64,000 bases of DNA from an uncultured Anaeromusa sp. GTDB taxonomy: Bacteria > Bacillota > Negativicutes > Anaeromusales > Anaeromusaceae. A program made the position numbers and the translations under genes. This document shows positions 46,564 through 54,092 of the stretch, piece by piece. The first letter of the stretch is position 1, and each line of letters opens with the position of its first letter. A model generated the notes under the pieces. That model had not been told where the DNA came from and ran no database searches. It saw only the letters and a list, made by a program, of their open reading frames with translations. Location: NCBI RefSeq assembly GCF_963668665.1, contig NZ_OY764901.1, positions 708,501 through 772,500 on the forward strand. Direction: 5' to 3'.

Positions 46564-47655
46564 CTACAAGGTACGGATTATTTGATACATGGAATCCCGT
46601 TCCACCGGAATCCGGCCGATTTGACGAATGGTTTCAATGATCGTTTCCTGCGTCAAAAAGGTATCCGATTTGGCACCGGCGGCATGCATGATTTTTTCTT
46701 CGCTGACTGTCCCGTCAATATCATTAGCCCCAAAGCCGAGCGCCAACTGCGCAATCGGCAAAGTCAGCATCACCCAGTAGGCCTTGATATTGGAGAAATT
46801 GTCCAGCATCAAGCGCGAAATAGCCATTGTTTTCAACTCATCCCACAAAGAGGTTCGCTGATGCGTCGCCTCTAGTTCCGTATTGCCGGGGTGAAACGGA
46901 AAACAAATAAAGGTCTGGAAGCCGCCTGTTTCGTCCTGCAACGCCCGCAGCGACAACAGATGATCAACTCGTTCTTCCAATGTTTCAATATGCCCGTAAA
47001 GCATGCTCGCATTGCTGCGAATGCCCATCTTATGCGCTGTACGCTGCACTTCCAGCCATTCGGAAGCGGTTGCTTTGTTGGGACACAGCTCCTGCCGCAC
47101 CCGGTCGGAAAGGATTTCCGCGCCGCCGCCGGGAATGGACTGCAAGCCCGCTTCCTGCAAGGCTTTGATCACTTCCGCCACCGACAACCCGGATAACTTG
47201 GAAAAATAATGAATTTCCACAGCGGTAAACGCCTTCCGATGCAATTGAGGCAGTTCCCGTTTCAGCATGCGCAGAACATCCAGATAGTATTCAAAGGGCC
47301 AATCCGGATGCAACCCGCTGACAATATGCAATTCCCGCAAGTCCGGGTCCTGCGCCGCCAGCTTAGCAAGCCGCAATACTTCCTCCTGATTCATAGCGTA
47401 CGCCTTCTTGTCTCCTTCATCACGTCCAAAGGCGCAGAACCGGCAACGTGAAACGCAAATATTAGTCAGATTCACATGGCGGTTCACATTAAAATAGACA
47501 TAATCGCCGCTTATGCGTTGGCGAACCAGATCCGCCAAATAACCAATACGCGCAATATCCGGCGAAGCAAAAAGCGCCAGCCCGTCTTCCTTGGACAGTC
47601 TCTCCCCGGCCCGGACTTTTGCTTCAATCGTATCTAAGGGGGTCTTCAACAACAA
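46564..47655 (-). CDS. mqnE: aminofutalosine synthase MqnE
   Basis: A 363-residue radical SAM enzyme of the futalosine menaquinone pathway; it joins 3-(1-carboxyvinyl)oxybenzoate with SAM to make 6-amino-6-deoxyfutalosine. VNRHVNLTNICVSRCRFCAF carries the CxxxCxxC cluster site, followed by ELHIVSGLHPDWPFEYY and SIPGGGAEILSDRVR, the strong MqnE signatures. Three adjacent TTG codons after AGGAG are possible starts; the second or third has the better spacing than the first at 47655. Other mqn genes are not in the window. Confidence 0.93.
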   Translation of the reverse strand: MLLKTPLDTIEAKVRAGERLSKEDGLALFASPDIARIGYLADLVRQRISGDYVYFNVNRHVNLTNICVSRCRFCAFGRDEGDKKAYAMNQEEVLRLAKLAAQDPDLRELHIVSGLHPDWPFEYYLDVLRMLKRELPQLHRKAFTAVEIHYFSKLSGLSVAEVIKALQEAGLQSIPGGGAEILSDRVRQELCPNKATASEWLEVQRTAHKMGIRSNASMLYGHIETLEERVDHLLSLRALQDETGGFQTFICFPFHPGNTELEATHQRTSLWDELKTMAISRLMLDNFSNIKAYWVMLTLPIAQLALGFGANDIDGTVSEEKIMHAAGAKSDTFLTQETIIETIRQIGRIPVERDSMYQIIRTL

Positions 47656-47885
47656 ACACTCCTTCCCAACCCTTCGGCCAACGCCGTAGGGAAGAGAGCC
47701 TCAACTTATAGACGCTCCATTGTCCATTTTCTCCAAATTCTTCGCAGAAGTCAACCGAAAATTATTCTTTACCCCTTAGCTTTATACATCCTTGTCCACG
47801 CAGCAGGGGTTTGCACTGGCTTCGTCGAATTTTACCTGCTATATAATTATGTTTCAGCATCCTGTTTCCTGAAAGGAGACAAGCC

Positions 47886-48773
47886 ATGCAACAAGCTATT
47901 TTTGACGCGATCCACCGCCTGGCCGGCATTGTGCATCGCACGCCGGTCTTAACGTCGCGTTCTTTAGACGAAGAAAGCGGCGGTAATTTGCTTTTTCTAA
48001 AATGCGAAAATTTCCAGCGCACTGGTTCTTTCAAGTTCCGCGGCGCGTATCAGTTTGTCAGTACCTTGACCGCCGACGCCAGAAAACGCGGCGTACTCAC
48101 CGCCGGCCCTGACAACCAGGCTTTGGCTTTAGCCCTCACAGGGCGTTTACTGGAGACGCCGGTACATGTATTGCTTTCAGATACCCTTTCTCCGCAAACT
48201 CGCCAGACCCTGCTAGCCTACGGTGCAATTCTCCATTTCGGTTCCGCTGATTTTTTCAGCCGCGAAAAGGAAGCTTGCCTCATGGCGAAGGAAGAACAGT
48301 GGCAATACGTTTCTCCTTGGGAGCATAAAACGATGCTGGCCGGCCATGCCACCGCCGCCAAAGAACTGATCGACGACGCCTACAGCCTGGATTATTTATT
48401 GGTTCCCTGCCGCCACGGCGGCCTCCTCGCCGGCAGCGCCGCCTATATCAAGCAAGCGCATCCCCACTGCCAGGTTATCGGCGTCCAAGAAGCCACAGAA
48501 GCCGCCGCGCCGCTCCCGCCCTCTTCCGAGCTGACGGTTTCTCTCATCCAGCGGCATGTCGATGACATCATGACGGTTTCCGAAAGAGATGTCCTGCGCG
48601 CTATGTTCTATTTGTGGTCGCGTCTGAAAATCGTGGTGGAGCCCGCCGGTTCCTTAGCGCTAGCGCCGCTTTTAGCCGGGATGCTGCCGCTTTCCGGCAA
48701 ACGCATCGGCCTTTTAATCAGCGGCGGCAACATCGACATTGGCCAAGCCTGCAACATCTTTAAGGACTGCTAA
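47886..48773 (+). CDS. threonine-dehydratase-like PLP enzyme with altered motifs
   Basis: A 295-residue fold-type II PLP protein. GSFKFRGA holds the PLP lysine (K50), and LLISGGNIDIG near the end matches SGGNV. But the SSGNHAQG loop is GPDNQAL (74-80), and the phosphate-binding GGGGL is replaced by CRHGGLL. It is also shorter than the usual 320 residues. Parents in this family deaminate threonine, serine or hydroxyaspartate; here the changes suggest a different substrate or a weakened enzyme. AAAGGAG precedes the ATG; TATAAT at 47842 is a likely -10. Confidence 0.75.
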   Translation: MQQAIFDAIHRLAGIVHRTPVLTSRSLDEESGGNLLFLKCENFQRTGSFKFRGAYQFVSTLTADARKRGVLTAGPDNQALALALTGRLLETPVHVLLSDTLSPQTRQTLLAYGAILHFGSADFFSREKEACLMAKEEQWQYVSPWEHKTMLAGHATAAKELIDDAYSLDYLLVPCRHGGLLAGSAAYIKQAHPHCQVIGVQEATEAAAPLPPSSELTVSLIQRHVDDIMTVSERDVLRAMFYLWSRLKIVVEPAGSLALAPLLAGMLPLSGKRIGLLISGGNIDIGQACNIFKDC

Positions 48774-48777
48774 TATC

Positions 48778-48936
48778 GGCGCCACTTATTTATGCACATC
48801 TCACACCAACACAAATCTTTTTTTCGCCAGACTTTGTCAGAAAGCCTCGGCAGAGCGCCGCTATGCCTGCGTTTTCTTTCGCGTCTGACTAAAAAATCTC
48901 GCGCGTTGACGGAGCGTTCATTAAATTAGCGGCACC
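48778..48936 (-). repeat. palindromic element, copy 2
   Basis: In reverse orientation to copy 1. Read on the minus strand it has GGTGCCGCTAATTTAATGAA at one end, AATAGCGGCGCTCTGCC and GAGGCTTTCTGACAAAG inside, and AGTGGCGCC at the other end. It begins four bases after the PLP gene and may act as its terminator. Confidence 0.85.
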
Positions 48937-48963
48937 TTTTACTTTTTGGAAAAAACACCGTTC

Positions 48964-49007
48964 TGTGAGCACCATCACAGGCAATTCACTTCCTTCTGCT
49001 TTATACT
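48964..49007 (+). promoter_or_regulatory. class II CRP-type promoter for the cupin gene
   Basis: TGTGAGCACCATCACA (48964-48979) is an exact TGTGA-N6-TCACA site. A -10 TATACT (49002-49007) lies so that the site is centred about 42 bases before the start, with no good -35, the layout of a class II promoter. Confidence 0.7.
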
Positions 49008-49067
49008 GGAATCAGGTTAGCAAAGCCTTTGATTCAAGCAGCGGCTTTGTATAAGGAGGAATGTCTC

Positions 49068-49412
49068 ATGAATACTGCTGTATTTAAAAATCTGCCTGTT
49101 GCCCAAGCCGTCGAGCTGCCTTCATTGGTCGCCAACCGCGACGGTGAAATTGTCAGCCGGACGCTGGCACAAAATCCTCATGGCAATGTGACACTGTTCG
49201 CTTTTGCCGCCGGCGAGGCCATCAGTACCCACGCTTCCCACGGCGACGCTCTGATTACCGTCCTCAGCGGCAGCGCCCGCATTACGGTTGGCGAAACAAC
49301 GCAGGACGTGCCAGCTGGCAGCAGCATTCTCATGCCGGCCAATGTTACCCATGCCGTAGAAGCTGTAGAGGATTTTAAAATGATTCTTTTAGTGCTCTTC
49401 CCGGAAAACTGA
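49068..49412 (+). CDS. cupin-domain protein
   Basis: A 114-residue single cupin barrel. The two motifs are FAAGEAISTHASHGDALITVLSG (G(X)5HXH(X)3-like, metal ligands H and H) and PAGSSILMPANVTHAVEA (G(X)5PXG(X)2H(X)3N type). The start at 49068 follows AAGGAGG with a normal spacer; a longer frame upstream includes that site. Cupins of this size bind metal and may degrade or sense small molecules; the promoter suggests control by a CRP/FNR-family regulator. Function unknown. Confidence 0.9.
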   Translation: MNTAVFKNLPVAQAVELPSLVANRDGEIVSRTLAQNPHGNVTLFAFAAGEAISTHASHGDALITVLSGSARITVGETTQDVPAGSSILMPANVTHAVEAVEDFKMILLVLFPEN

Positions 49413-49414
49413 TT

Positions 49415-49448
49415 AAACAGGAGTAAAGGGAGGACCCCGAATAAGGGT
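49415..49448 (+). repeat. short purine-rich dispersed repeat
   Basis: AAACAGGAGTAAAGGGAGG followed by ACCCCGAATAAGGGT, one of the better preserved copies, just after the cupin stop. Confidence 0.55.
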
Positions 49449-49470
49449 CAATTTTTAGCAAAAATACGCA

Positions 49471-49516
49471 ATAGACTAAGAGAAGCCAGGCTAACGCCTG
49501 GCTTCTCTTAGTCTAT
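49471..49516 (-). terminator. terminator of the LUD-nitroreductase operon
   Basis: A perfect 21-bp stem with a four-base TAAC loop, ATAGACTAAGAGAAGCC to its mirror; the nitroreductase stop codon lies in the stem. On the minus strand GTATTTTTG follows some bases later. Confidence 0.88.
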
Positions 49517-50137
49517 AAAGGTCACTACTTCTTCCAACGCTTTGCGCGGCGGACTGCCGAGCGCGGTTGCAGGCACTCCCAAGGGAGTCACCGCCAGCAA
49601 TTGATAGTCTTCCTTGGCAAAACCTAGACACGCACTAATTTCCTTCGCCGCAAACGTCGGCCCTGTCATCCAGCAGCCGCCATAGCCAAGTGCTGCAGAA
49701 GCCAACAACAAGTTTTCCATAGCCGCTGCCACATTCTGAATGCCTGGCCGAGCCAGTTGCGAGGTTTTAGCCGCTTCCATCACCTGCGGCTCCGTGCAGC
49801 CCTGCAAATCGCTTGCCGGGTAAGGCCCGCCATAAGCCAGCACCAATACCGGCGCATCGCGAAACACCGTATAATAGGGTAACAAGCCGCGAAAGGAGCG
49901 TGCTTTTTCTTCTGTTAAAAATGCCGCCAATTTGGCATTCTTAGCTTCGACAATTTTGGTAATCTCCACAATTTTATGCCGGCTGCGTACGACGACAAAA
50001 TGCCAGTTCTGCACATTTTTTCCCGAGGGCGCCTGCGTCGCCGCTGCTAAAATCTGACGCAAATCCTCTGCCGGTAGCGGCGTTGGCTGAAAAGCACGAA
50101 CGCTTTTACGCTGATAAATAAAATCCAATTTTCCCAT
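49508..50137 (-). CDS. nitroreductase-family protein
   Basis: A 209-residue flavin-dependent oxidoreductase. FIYQRKSVRAF gives the FMN-phosphate arginines, ATQAPSGKNVQNWHFVVV is the classical SxNxQPW-type segment in shortened form, and LGYGGCWMTGP follows the dimer region. It reduces nitro compounds, quinones or related electrophiles with NAD(P)H. The stop codon lies within the terminator stem. It starts 12 bases after the LUD gene. Confidence 0.92.
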   Translation of the reverse strand: MGKLDFIYQRKSVRAFQPTPLPAEDLRQILAAATQAPSGKNVQNWHFVVVRSRHKIVEITKIVEAKNAKLAAFLTEEKARSFRGLLPYYTVFRDAPVLVLAYGGPYPASDLQGCTEPQVMEAAKTSQLARPGIQNVAAAMENLLLASAALGYGGCWMTGPTFAAKEISACLGFAKEDYQLLAVTPLGVPATALGSPPRKALEEVVTFID

Positions 50138-50149
50138 ACAAGCCCCTCC

Positions 50150-50779
50150 TTAATAGCCCAGTTCTTCTTCCACCAGCCAAACCTGCAAATCCGTCAGCGG
50201 CGGCTTCTTGTCAATAATGGTAGTTACATTGCAAATGCGCGTCGGCCCCTGACAGTTCATACAGCGACCGCTTTGCACGCAAGGATTGGGCAGCTTCAAG
50301 CGCTGGTTGTTGCGCGGCGCCGCAATCGCGCGAATACGCTCTAACGCCCCCTCTAAATCGTCGACAATCTTGTTGACTCCAGCAAAAACAATTACCTTCT
50401 TCGGACCAAAAACCATGGCGCTCACCCGATTGCCGACGCCGTCTACATTGACAAGCTGCCCGCCTGCGGTCAACGCATTGGTGCTGGTCAAAAACACATC
50501 ACAAGAAAGCTCCTTCTGCCTCATCTCCAGCACTTCTTCCTTAGACAGTCCCTGTTTGTTGTGGTTGTATACGACATTGCCCCTGGCTTCTAATTGCTCC
50601 GCCACCTGCAGCTGCATCAACGTCCAGGAACCGCCAAACCCGACGGTTGCCTCCACCGGAATCTCCTCCAACAATTTGGCCACTCCTGCAGTCGCCTGGG
50701 AAAAATGCTGCACTCCAAAGCGATTTTTCTTTAAGGCCTCCAACGTCTTTGCCACCCGCGTATCTGTCTGTGCTGTCAT
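50150..50779 (-). CDS. LUD-domain protein (LutC/DUF162-like) with four-cysteine cluster
   Basis: A 209-residue protein of the lactate-utilisation (LUD) group. VGFGGSWTLMQL, FLTSTNALTAGGQLVNVDGVGNRVSAMVFGPKKVIVFAGVNKIV are the family centre. Near the C terminus CVQSGRCMNCQGPTRIC places four cysteines at x5, x2 and x6 spacing, which could bind an iron-sulfur cluster. Standalone members of this type are not linked to lactate. It is the first gene of a two-gene operon with a nitroreductase, divergent from the HxlR regulator. Confidence 0.85.
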   Translation of the reverse strand: MTAQTDTRVAKTLEALKKNRFGVQHFSQATAGVAKLLEEIPVEATVGFGGSWTLMQLQVAEQLEARGNVVYNHNKQGLSKEEVLEMRQKELSCDVFLTSTNALTAGGQLVNVDGVGNRVSAMVFGPKKVIVFAGVNKIVDDLEGALERIRAIAAPRNNQRLKLPNPCVQSGRCMNCQGPTRICNVTTIIDKKPPLTDLQVWLVEEELGY

Positions 50780-50811
50780 TCTGCCGCCTCCTTATTTATC
50801 TTTTGATTTTC

Positions 50812-50840
50812 ATTATAGGATCCGCTATAATTAATCACAA
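50812..50840 (-). promoter_or_regulatory. promoter for the LUD-nitroreductase operon
   Basis: On the minus strand TTGTGA (50840-50835), 17 bases and TATAAT (50817-50812), one of the best sigma-70-type promoters in the window. Confidence 0.8.
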
Positions 50841-50841
50841 G

Positions 50842-50857
50842 TACAAACATTTTTGTA
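50842..50857. promoter_or_regulatory. candidate HxlR operator 1
   Basis: TACAAACATTTTTGTA is an inverted repeat (TACAAA-N4-TTTGTA) directly upstream of the -35 of the LUD promoter, in the gap between the two divergent units. Confidence 0.55.
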
Positions 50858-50862
50858 TTATA

Positions 50863-50878
50863 GTATCCAAAAGGATAC
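50863..50878. promoter_or_regulatory. candidate HxlR operator 2
   Basis: GTATCCAAAAGGATAC is a perfect inverted repeat between operator 1 and the HxlR start; it could block its own promoter. Confidence 0.55.
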
Positions 50879-50907
50879 CATTGTGATAAATAAAGGAGAT
50901 TTGCGCC

Positions 50908-51270
50908 ATGTTTTGTTTTAACAATGTCGAGTATCAATGCAGTATGGAACTTTCCTTAGGCCTAATCGGCGGCAAATGGAAAGCCCTTATTCTTTGGCAC
51001 TTGGGATGTCATCATACGCTCCGTTTCAGCGAACTGCGCCGCCAACTACCCAAAGTCACGCAAAAGATGCTTACCCAGCAGCTCCGTGAGCTGGAGGAGC
51101 ACGGTCTGGTAAACCGTCTGGTTTACGCCCAAGTCCCGCCCAAGGTTGAGTATTCGCTAACCGAAGAAGGCCAAAGTTTGCTACCGATTTTGGAGCAGCT
51201 CTGCCAATGGGGCCAAGGCTACGCCGAGCGGCATGATGCAACCGCCTCGCCGCAAGCCGCCAACCGTTAG
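50908..51270 (+). CDS. HxlR-family transcriptional regulator
   Basis: A 120-residue winged-helix regulator. [50 protein letters not shown] is the complete HxlR DNA-binding core, and [15 protein letters not shown] is the wing end. Cysteines C3 and C11 near the N terminus are placed as in the redox- or electrophile-sensing HxlR proteins YodB and HypR. It is divergent from the nitroreductase operon and probably controls it through the palindromes in the gap. GGAGATTT precedes the ATG. Confidence 0.93.
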   Translation: MFCFNNVEYQCSMELSLGLIGGKWKALILWHLGCHHTLRFSELRRQLPKVTQKMLTQQLRELEEHGLVNRLVYAQVPPKVEYSLTEEGQSLLPILEQLCQWGQGYAERHDATASPQAANR

Positions 51271-51276
51271 CTTCTA

Positions 51277-51687
51277 TTAATGAATGGCATCCACCGCCAG
51301 CATTAAGCGATAATTGCCCAGCGCCGCCAGCTCATCTAAAAAAGCGGCCAATTCCGTCTGCCCAGTAAACGCCGCCCGACACCAATAACAGCCGTCGCCG
51401 CTAACCCGGTAAGATTCACGCACCGCCGGGTGACTGCGCAGCAGCGTTTGCATTTCTCCATGGCGGCCACTGCTCAAAATAATGGTAATGAGCGCCGTCG
51501 TCGCTCTCCCTGTTTTGCTTTCATTTACCACCGCTTGATAACCGCAAATGACGCCTTGCTTCTCCAAGCGGCGTACGCGCTCGGCCACAGCGGGTCCGCT
51601 CAAATGTACGGCTTCGCCCAGCTCTTTCCATTGCATCCGCCCCTGCTTAGAAAGAATCTCCACAATCTGCTTATCGATTTCGTCCAT
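51277..51687 (-). CDS. Lrp/AsnC-family regulator
   Basis: A 136-residue protein. EIDKQIVEILSKQGRMQWKELGEAVHLSGPAVAERVRRLEKQGVICGY is the AsnC helix-turn-helix and linker, and the C-terminal part is a short RAM domain, with SGDGCYWCRAAF in the ligand-binding strand. It converges on the HxlR gene with six bases between stops. Its leader is unusually purine-rich and contains a repeat copy. Confidence 0.92.
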   Translation of the reverse strand: MDEIDKQIVEILSKQGRMQWKELGEAVHLSGPAVAERVRRLEKQGVICGYQAVVNESKTGRATTALITIILSSGRHGEMQTLLRSHPAVRESYRVSGDGCYWCRAAFTGQTELAAFLDELAALGNYRLMLAVDAIH

Positions 51688-51725
51688 ATGCCGCTCCTTT
51701 CTCAGTGCTCTTTGCTTTCCTTGTT

Positions 51726-51766
51726 CCTACTCTTTCGAATCCTCCTACTCTCCGGTTTTCCTGTTC
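51726..51766 (-). repeat. short purine-rich dispersed repeat
   Basis: On the minus strand GAACAGGAAAACCGGAGAG followed by TAGGAGGATTCG, in the leader of the AsnC-family gene; this is the only reverse copy seen. Confidence 0.5.
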
Positions 51767-51825
51767 ACTCCCCACGCCTTTGTTTATATGCACTTCATTC
51801 TCTCCTCAGCCGAAAAATCCTTTTC

Positions 51826-51880
51826 AAGCCTTCTTCTCGCTGGCAAGCTTCGCCAGCTTAGGGAAAAAGGCTTTTTTCTT
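51826..51880 (+). terminator. terminator-like hairpin
   Basis: AAGCCTTCTTCTCGCTGGC and its partner GCCAGCTTAGGGAAAAAGG form an imperfect 19-bp hairpin followed by CTTTTTTCTTT. No plus-strand gene lies just upstream, so it either serves an unseen transcript or structures the opposite AsnC leader. Confidence 0.5.
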
Positions 51881-51977
51881 TCATCAAGAAAGCCAGCACC
51901 GCTATTTTCTTTTTTCCGCTAACCTTGGAAAAGCTATACTAAGAGTAAGAAAGCAAACACCCAAAGGAGCTGTTACT

Positions 51978-52730
51978 ATGCACTTGCAATTATTTCGCCA
52001 TGCCACCATGCATCTATCCTTGCCCGAAGGGACGATTTTAATTGACCCCATGCTATCTGCGCAAGGAGCCTTAGATCCTGTTCCCCACTCGCCAAACCCC
52101 CGCGCTAATCCCCTTGTACCTTTGCCGCTTTTGCCTAACGAGATTGTAAAAAGCAGCAATGCCTGCCTTGTCACCCATCTGCACCGGGATCATTTTGATA
52201 CTGCCGCAGCACAGCTCTTGCCTAAAGAGCTTCCTGTTTTCTGCCCGCCTTTTGCCACTGCAGCGCTACAAGAACAGGGCTTCAAATCCGTCCAAGCGGC
52301 AGCGCCCCAAGCCCATTGGCAACAGCTAAGGTTGACACTGACCGAAGGGCAGCACGGCTTAGGAGAAATTGGCCGGCAAATGGGCGCAGTAGCCGGCTTT
52401 GTCCTTACCGGACCGGATAGGCCCAGCATCTATCTGGCTGGCGATACTGTCTGGTGTCCTGAAGTTGCCGACGCCCTAAAAACACATCGACCGGACATCA
52501 TTATTCTCTACGGCGGCGGCGCTCGCTTTACCCATGCCGGCCCTATCACCATGACGGAAACGGACGTTCTTACCGTCTGCCGCCATGCACCACAAGCTCA
52601 GGTTATCGTCGTGCATATGGAAGCTTTCGACCATTGCCTGCTCTCGCGCAGTCAACTGCGGCAGCACCTTCAAACTGCCGGAGTCAATGCCCTTGTACCA
52701 AACGACGGAGACATCATTATGTTAGATTAA
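51978..52730 (+). CDS. metallo-beta-lactamase-fold hydrolase
   Basis: A 250-residue protein of the MBL fold, UlaG-like group. VTHLHRDHFD holds the HxHxDH zinc site, YLAGDTVW the later aspartate, and VVHMEAFDHC a late histidine. LFRHATMHLSLPEGTILIDPML is the usual start of this group. Substrate unknown. AAAGGAG precedes the ATG at 51978; a longer frame upstream is not supported. TATACT at about 51933 may be its -10. Confidence 0.88.
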   Translation: MHLQLFRHATMHLSLPEGTILIDPMLSAQGALDPVPHSPNPRANPLVPLPLLPNEIVKSSNACLVTHLHRDHFDTAAAQLLPKELPVFCPPFATAALQEQGFKSVQAAAPQAHWQQLRLTLTEGQHGLGEIGRQMGAVAGFVLTGPDRPSIYLAGDTVWCPEVADALKTHRPDIIILYGGGARFTHAGPITMTETDVLTVCRHAPQAQVIVVHMEAFDHCLLSRSQLRQHLQTAGVNALVPNDGDIIMLD

Positions 52731-52799
52731 GTTTAAGTTTTTTGTAAAATTTTCCTTTTCCCTCTTGACAAGTGTTAATTTTTCAAATATTCTATTAAT

Positions 52800-52910
52800 A
52801 GGTTCTCTCTTCATTGTGATCCCAGGGAAACCAACCGACGATGGTTTCCCGCCCATAACTCCTCCTCTTTTTCTGAACCCGGAGTCTCGCCAGGCTCCGG
52901 GGCTTTTTTT
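52800..52910 (+). ncRNA. candidate small RNA with exposed CU-rich segment
   Basis: A promoter, TTGACA (52765-52770), 17 bases and TATTCT (52788-52793), precedes a stretch with two hairpins: GGGAAACCA/TGGTTTCCC (52825-52850) and the terminator CCCGGAG/CTCCGGG followed by seven T (52878-52910). Between them CTCCTCCTC (52859-52867) is single-stranded and complementary to ribosome binding sites, as in RoxS/RsaE-type small RNAs. It may instead be a leader or the distant terminator of the gene before. Confidence 0.5.
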
Positions 52911-52940
52911 ATTTAAACGAGAAATAATGTACAAGAAACC

Positions 52941-52980
52941 AACAAGAGTAGAGGGAGTCAATGGAGGGTTTAAAGGAGGG
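52941..52980 (+). repeat. short purine-rich dispersed repeat
   Basis: AACAAGAGTAGAGGGAGTCA followed by ATGGAGGGTTTAAAGGAGGG, with an extra GGAGGG block compared with other copies. Confidence 0.45.
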
Positions 52981-53089
52981 CTACGGAACATAGCACAAGC
53001 AGAGAATGCGGATATAAGAAAGGGTTTTTTCGTTTGCAGCGCGAATTGCTATTCTTACAAAATCACCATTGCAAAGGAGTTGTCCCGCG

Positions 53090-53809
53090 ATGACGCAAGC
53101 AAATATAACGTATCTTTTTCACAGCGGCTACAGCGTAGAAACAGCCACGCGCTTTTTGGTCTTTGACTATTACCAGCCCAGCGAGAATCTGCAGTTTTTG
53201 ACATCCCGCTTCTTCCAAACTACGCCGCCCGCCTGGGTATTTGCTTCTCATTCCCATGGCGACCATTTTGATCCGGTCATTTTCTCCTGGGACTCCCCTG
53301 AGAACCCCATCACTTATGTACTCAGCGATGATGTATTTCCCAAGCGCATCCCCCCCGGCCACCGCTGTCACGTTCTCAAGGAAGGCGAAATCCTTAGCCA
53401 GGACGGACTTGTTATCACCGCCTACGGCTCCTCCGACCTTGGCCTTTCCTTCCTGGTGGAAGCGGACGGCTTGCGGCTTTTCCACGCCGGCGATCTCAAC
53501 TGGTGGCATTGGAAGGGAGAAACACCGGCCGAGCAAGCCTATGCGAAAAACCTTTTTCACGAAAAAATGGCCGCTTTACGCGGCCAACAAATCGATATCG
53601 CCTTTTTTCCGATAGATCGTCGCTTGGAGGAATTCTACTCTCTGGGCGCGGAAACCTTCGCCAAAGAAATCAAACCCACTTGGCTGCTGCCCATGCACTT
53701 CGGCAAGGATGTAGAAGCCAGCCGTCTCTTCGCGGCCAAAGCCGCCGAACTTGGCGTAAAAACCAAAGTCATTGAACACGCCAATCAGCGCTTTGAAATC
53801 ACCCTATAA
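53090..53809 (+). CDS. metallo-beta-lactamase-fold hydrolase
   Basis: A 239-residue MBL-fold protein. ASHSHGDHFD is the HxHxDH zinc motif, LRLFHAGDLNWWHW has the bridging aspartate, and LLPMHFGKD the late histidine. The form FDYYQP near the start and the DLNWWHW segment mark the subgroup of Firmicute MBL proteins with tryptophans near the active site. Unlike the 51978 protein, it is not UlaG-like. AAAGGAG precedes the ATG at 53090; function unknown. Confidence 0.88.
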   Translation: MTQANITYLFHSGYSVETATRFLVFDYYQPSENLQFLTSRFFQTTPPAWVFASHSHGDHFDPVIFSWDSPENPITYVLSDDVFPKRIPPGHRCHVLKEGEILSQDGLVITAYGSSDLGLSFLVEADGLRLFHAGDLNWWHWKGETPAEQAYAKNLFHEKMAALRGQQIDIAFFPIDRRLEEFYSLGAETFAKEIKPTWLLPMHFGKDVEASRLFAAKAAELGVKTKVIEHANQRFEITL

Positions 53810-53813
53810 GAAC

Positions 53814-53857
53814 GAACAAGAGAATCGGAGTCGCGAGAGGGTATGACTGAGGATTAC
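53814..53857 (+). repeat. short purine-rich dispersed repeat
   Basis: GAACAAGAGAATCGGAGTCG followed by CGAGAGGGTATGACTGAGG; nearly the same as the copy at 62315. A second copy follows at 53866. Confidence 0.55.
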
Positions 53858-53865
53858 GTAATTTT

Positions 53866-53898
53866 AAACAGGAGTAGAGGGAGTACAGGGAGGGCACG
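53866..53898 (+). repeat. short purine-rich dispersed repeat
   Basis: AAACAGGAGTAGAGGGAGTA followed by CAGGGAGGGCACG, eight bases after the previous copy, so a tandem pair in front of palindromic element copy 3. Confidence 0.55.
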
Positions 53899-53927
53899 TA
53901 TCTATACATTTTTGTAGAAATCCTTAA

Positions 53928-54087
53928 GGGAGCCGCTACTTTAAAGAGTATCCGTCACGAAGAGAAATTTTTTCGTCTGGCAAGCCGAGGAGGCCGCAGT
54001 AATAGCGGCGCTCTTTCGAGGTTTCCGCGATGCAGCCAGGCGGAAAAAGAGCCGCCGTGACGGGGTACGAATAAAGCAGCGGCTCCC
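53928..54087 (+). repeat. palindromic element, copy 3
   Basis: A 160-base unit with ends GGGAGCCGCT and AGCGGCTCCC and the internal blocks AAATTTTTTCGTCTGGCAAG, AATAGCGGCGCTCTTTCGAG and CAGCCAGGCGGAAAAAGAG. It ends five bases before the stop of the YfbR-like gene, so it is transcribed at the 3' end of that message. Confidence 0.88.
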
Positions 54088-54092
54088 TAACT

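Noticed and set aside
52820..52910. Possible fluoride (crcB) riboswitch, because of GATGGTTTCCCGCCCATAAC
   Set aside because: The required first stem and pseudoknot do not form, and the GGGAAACCA/TGGTTTCCC stem uses those bases; the downstream gene is not a fluoride exporter.
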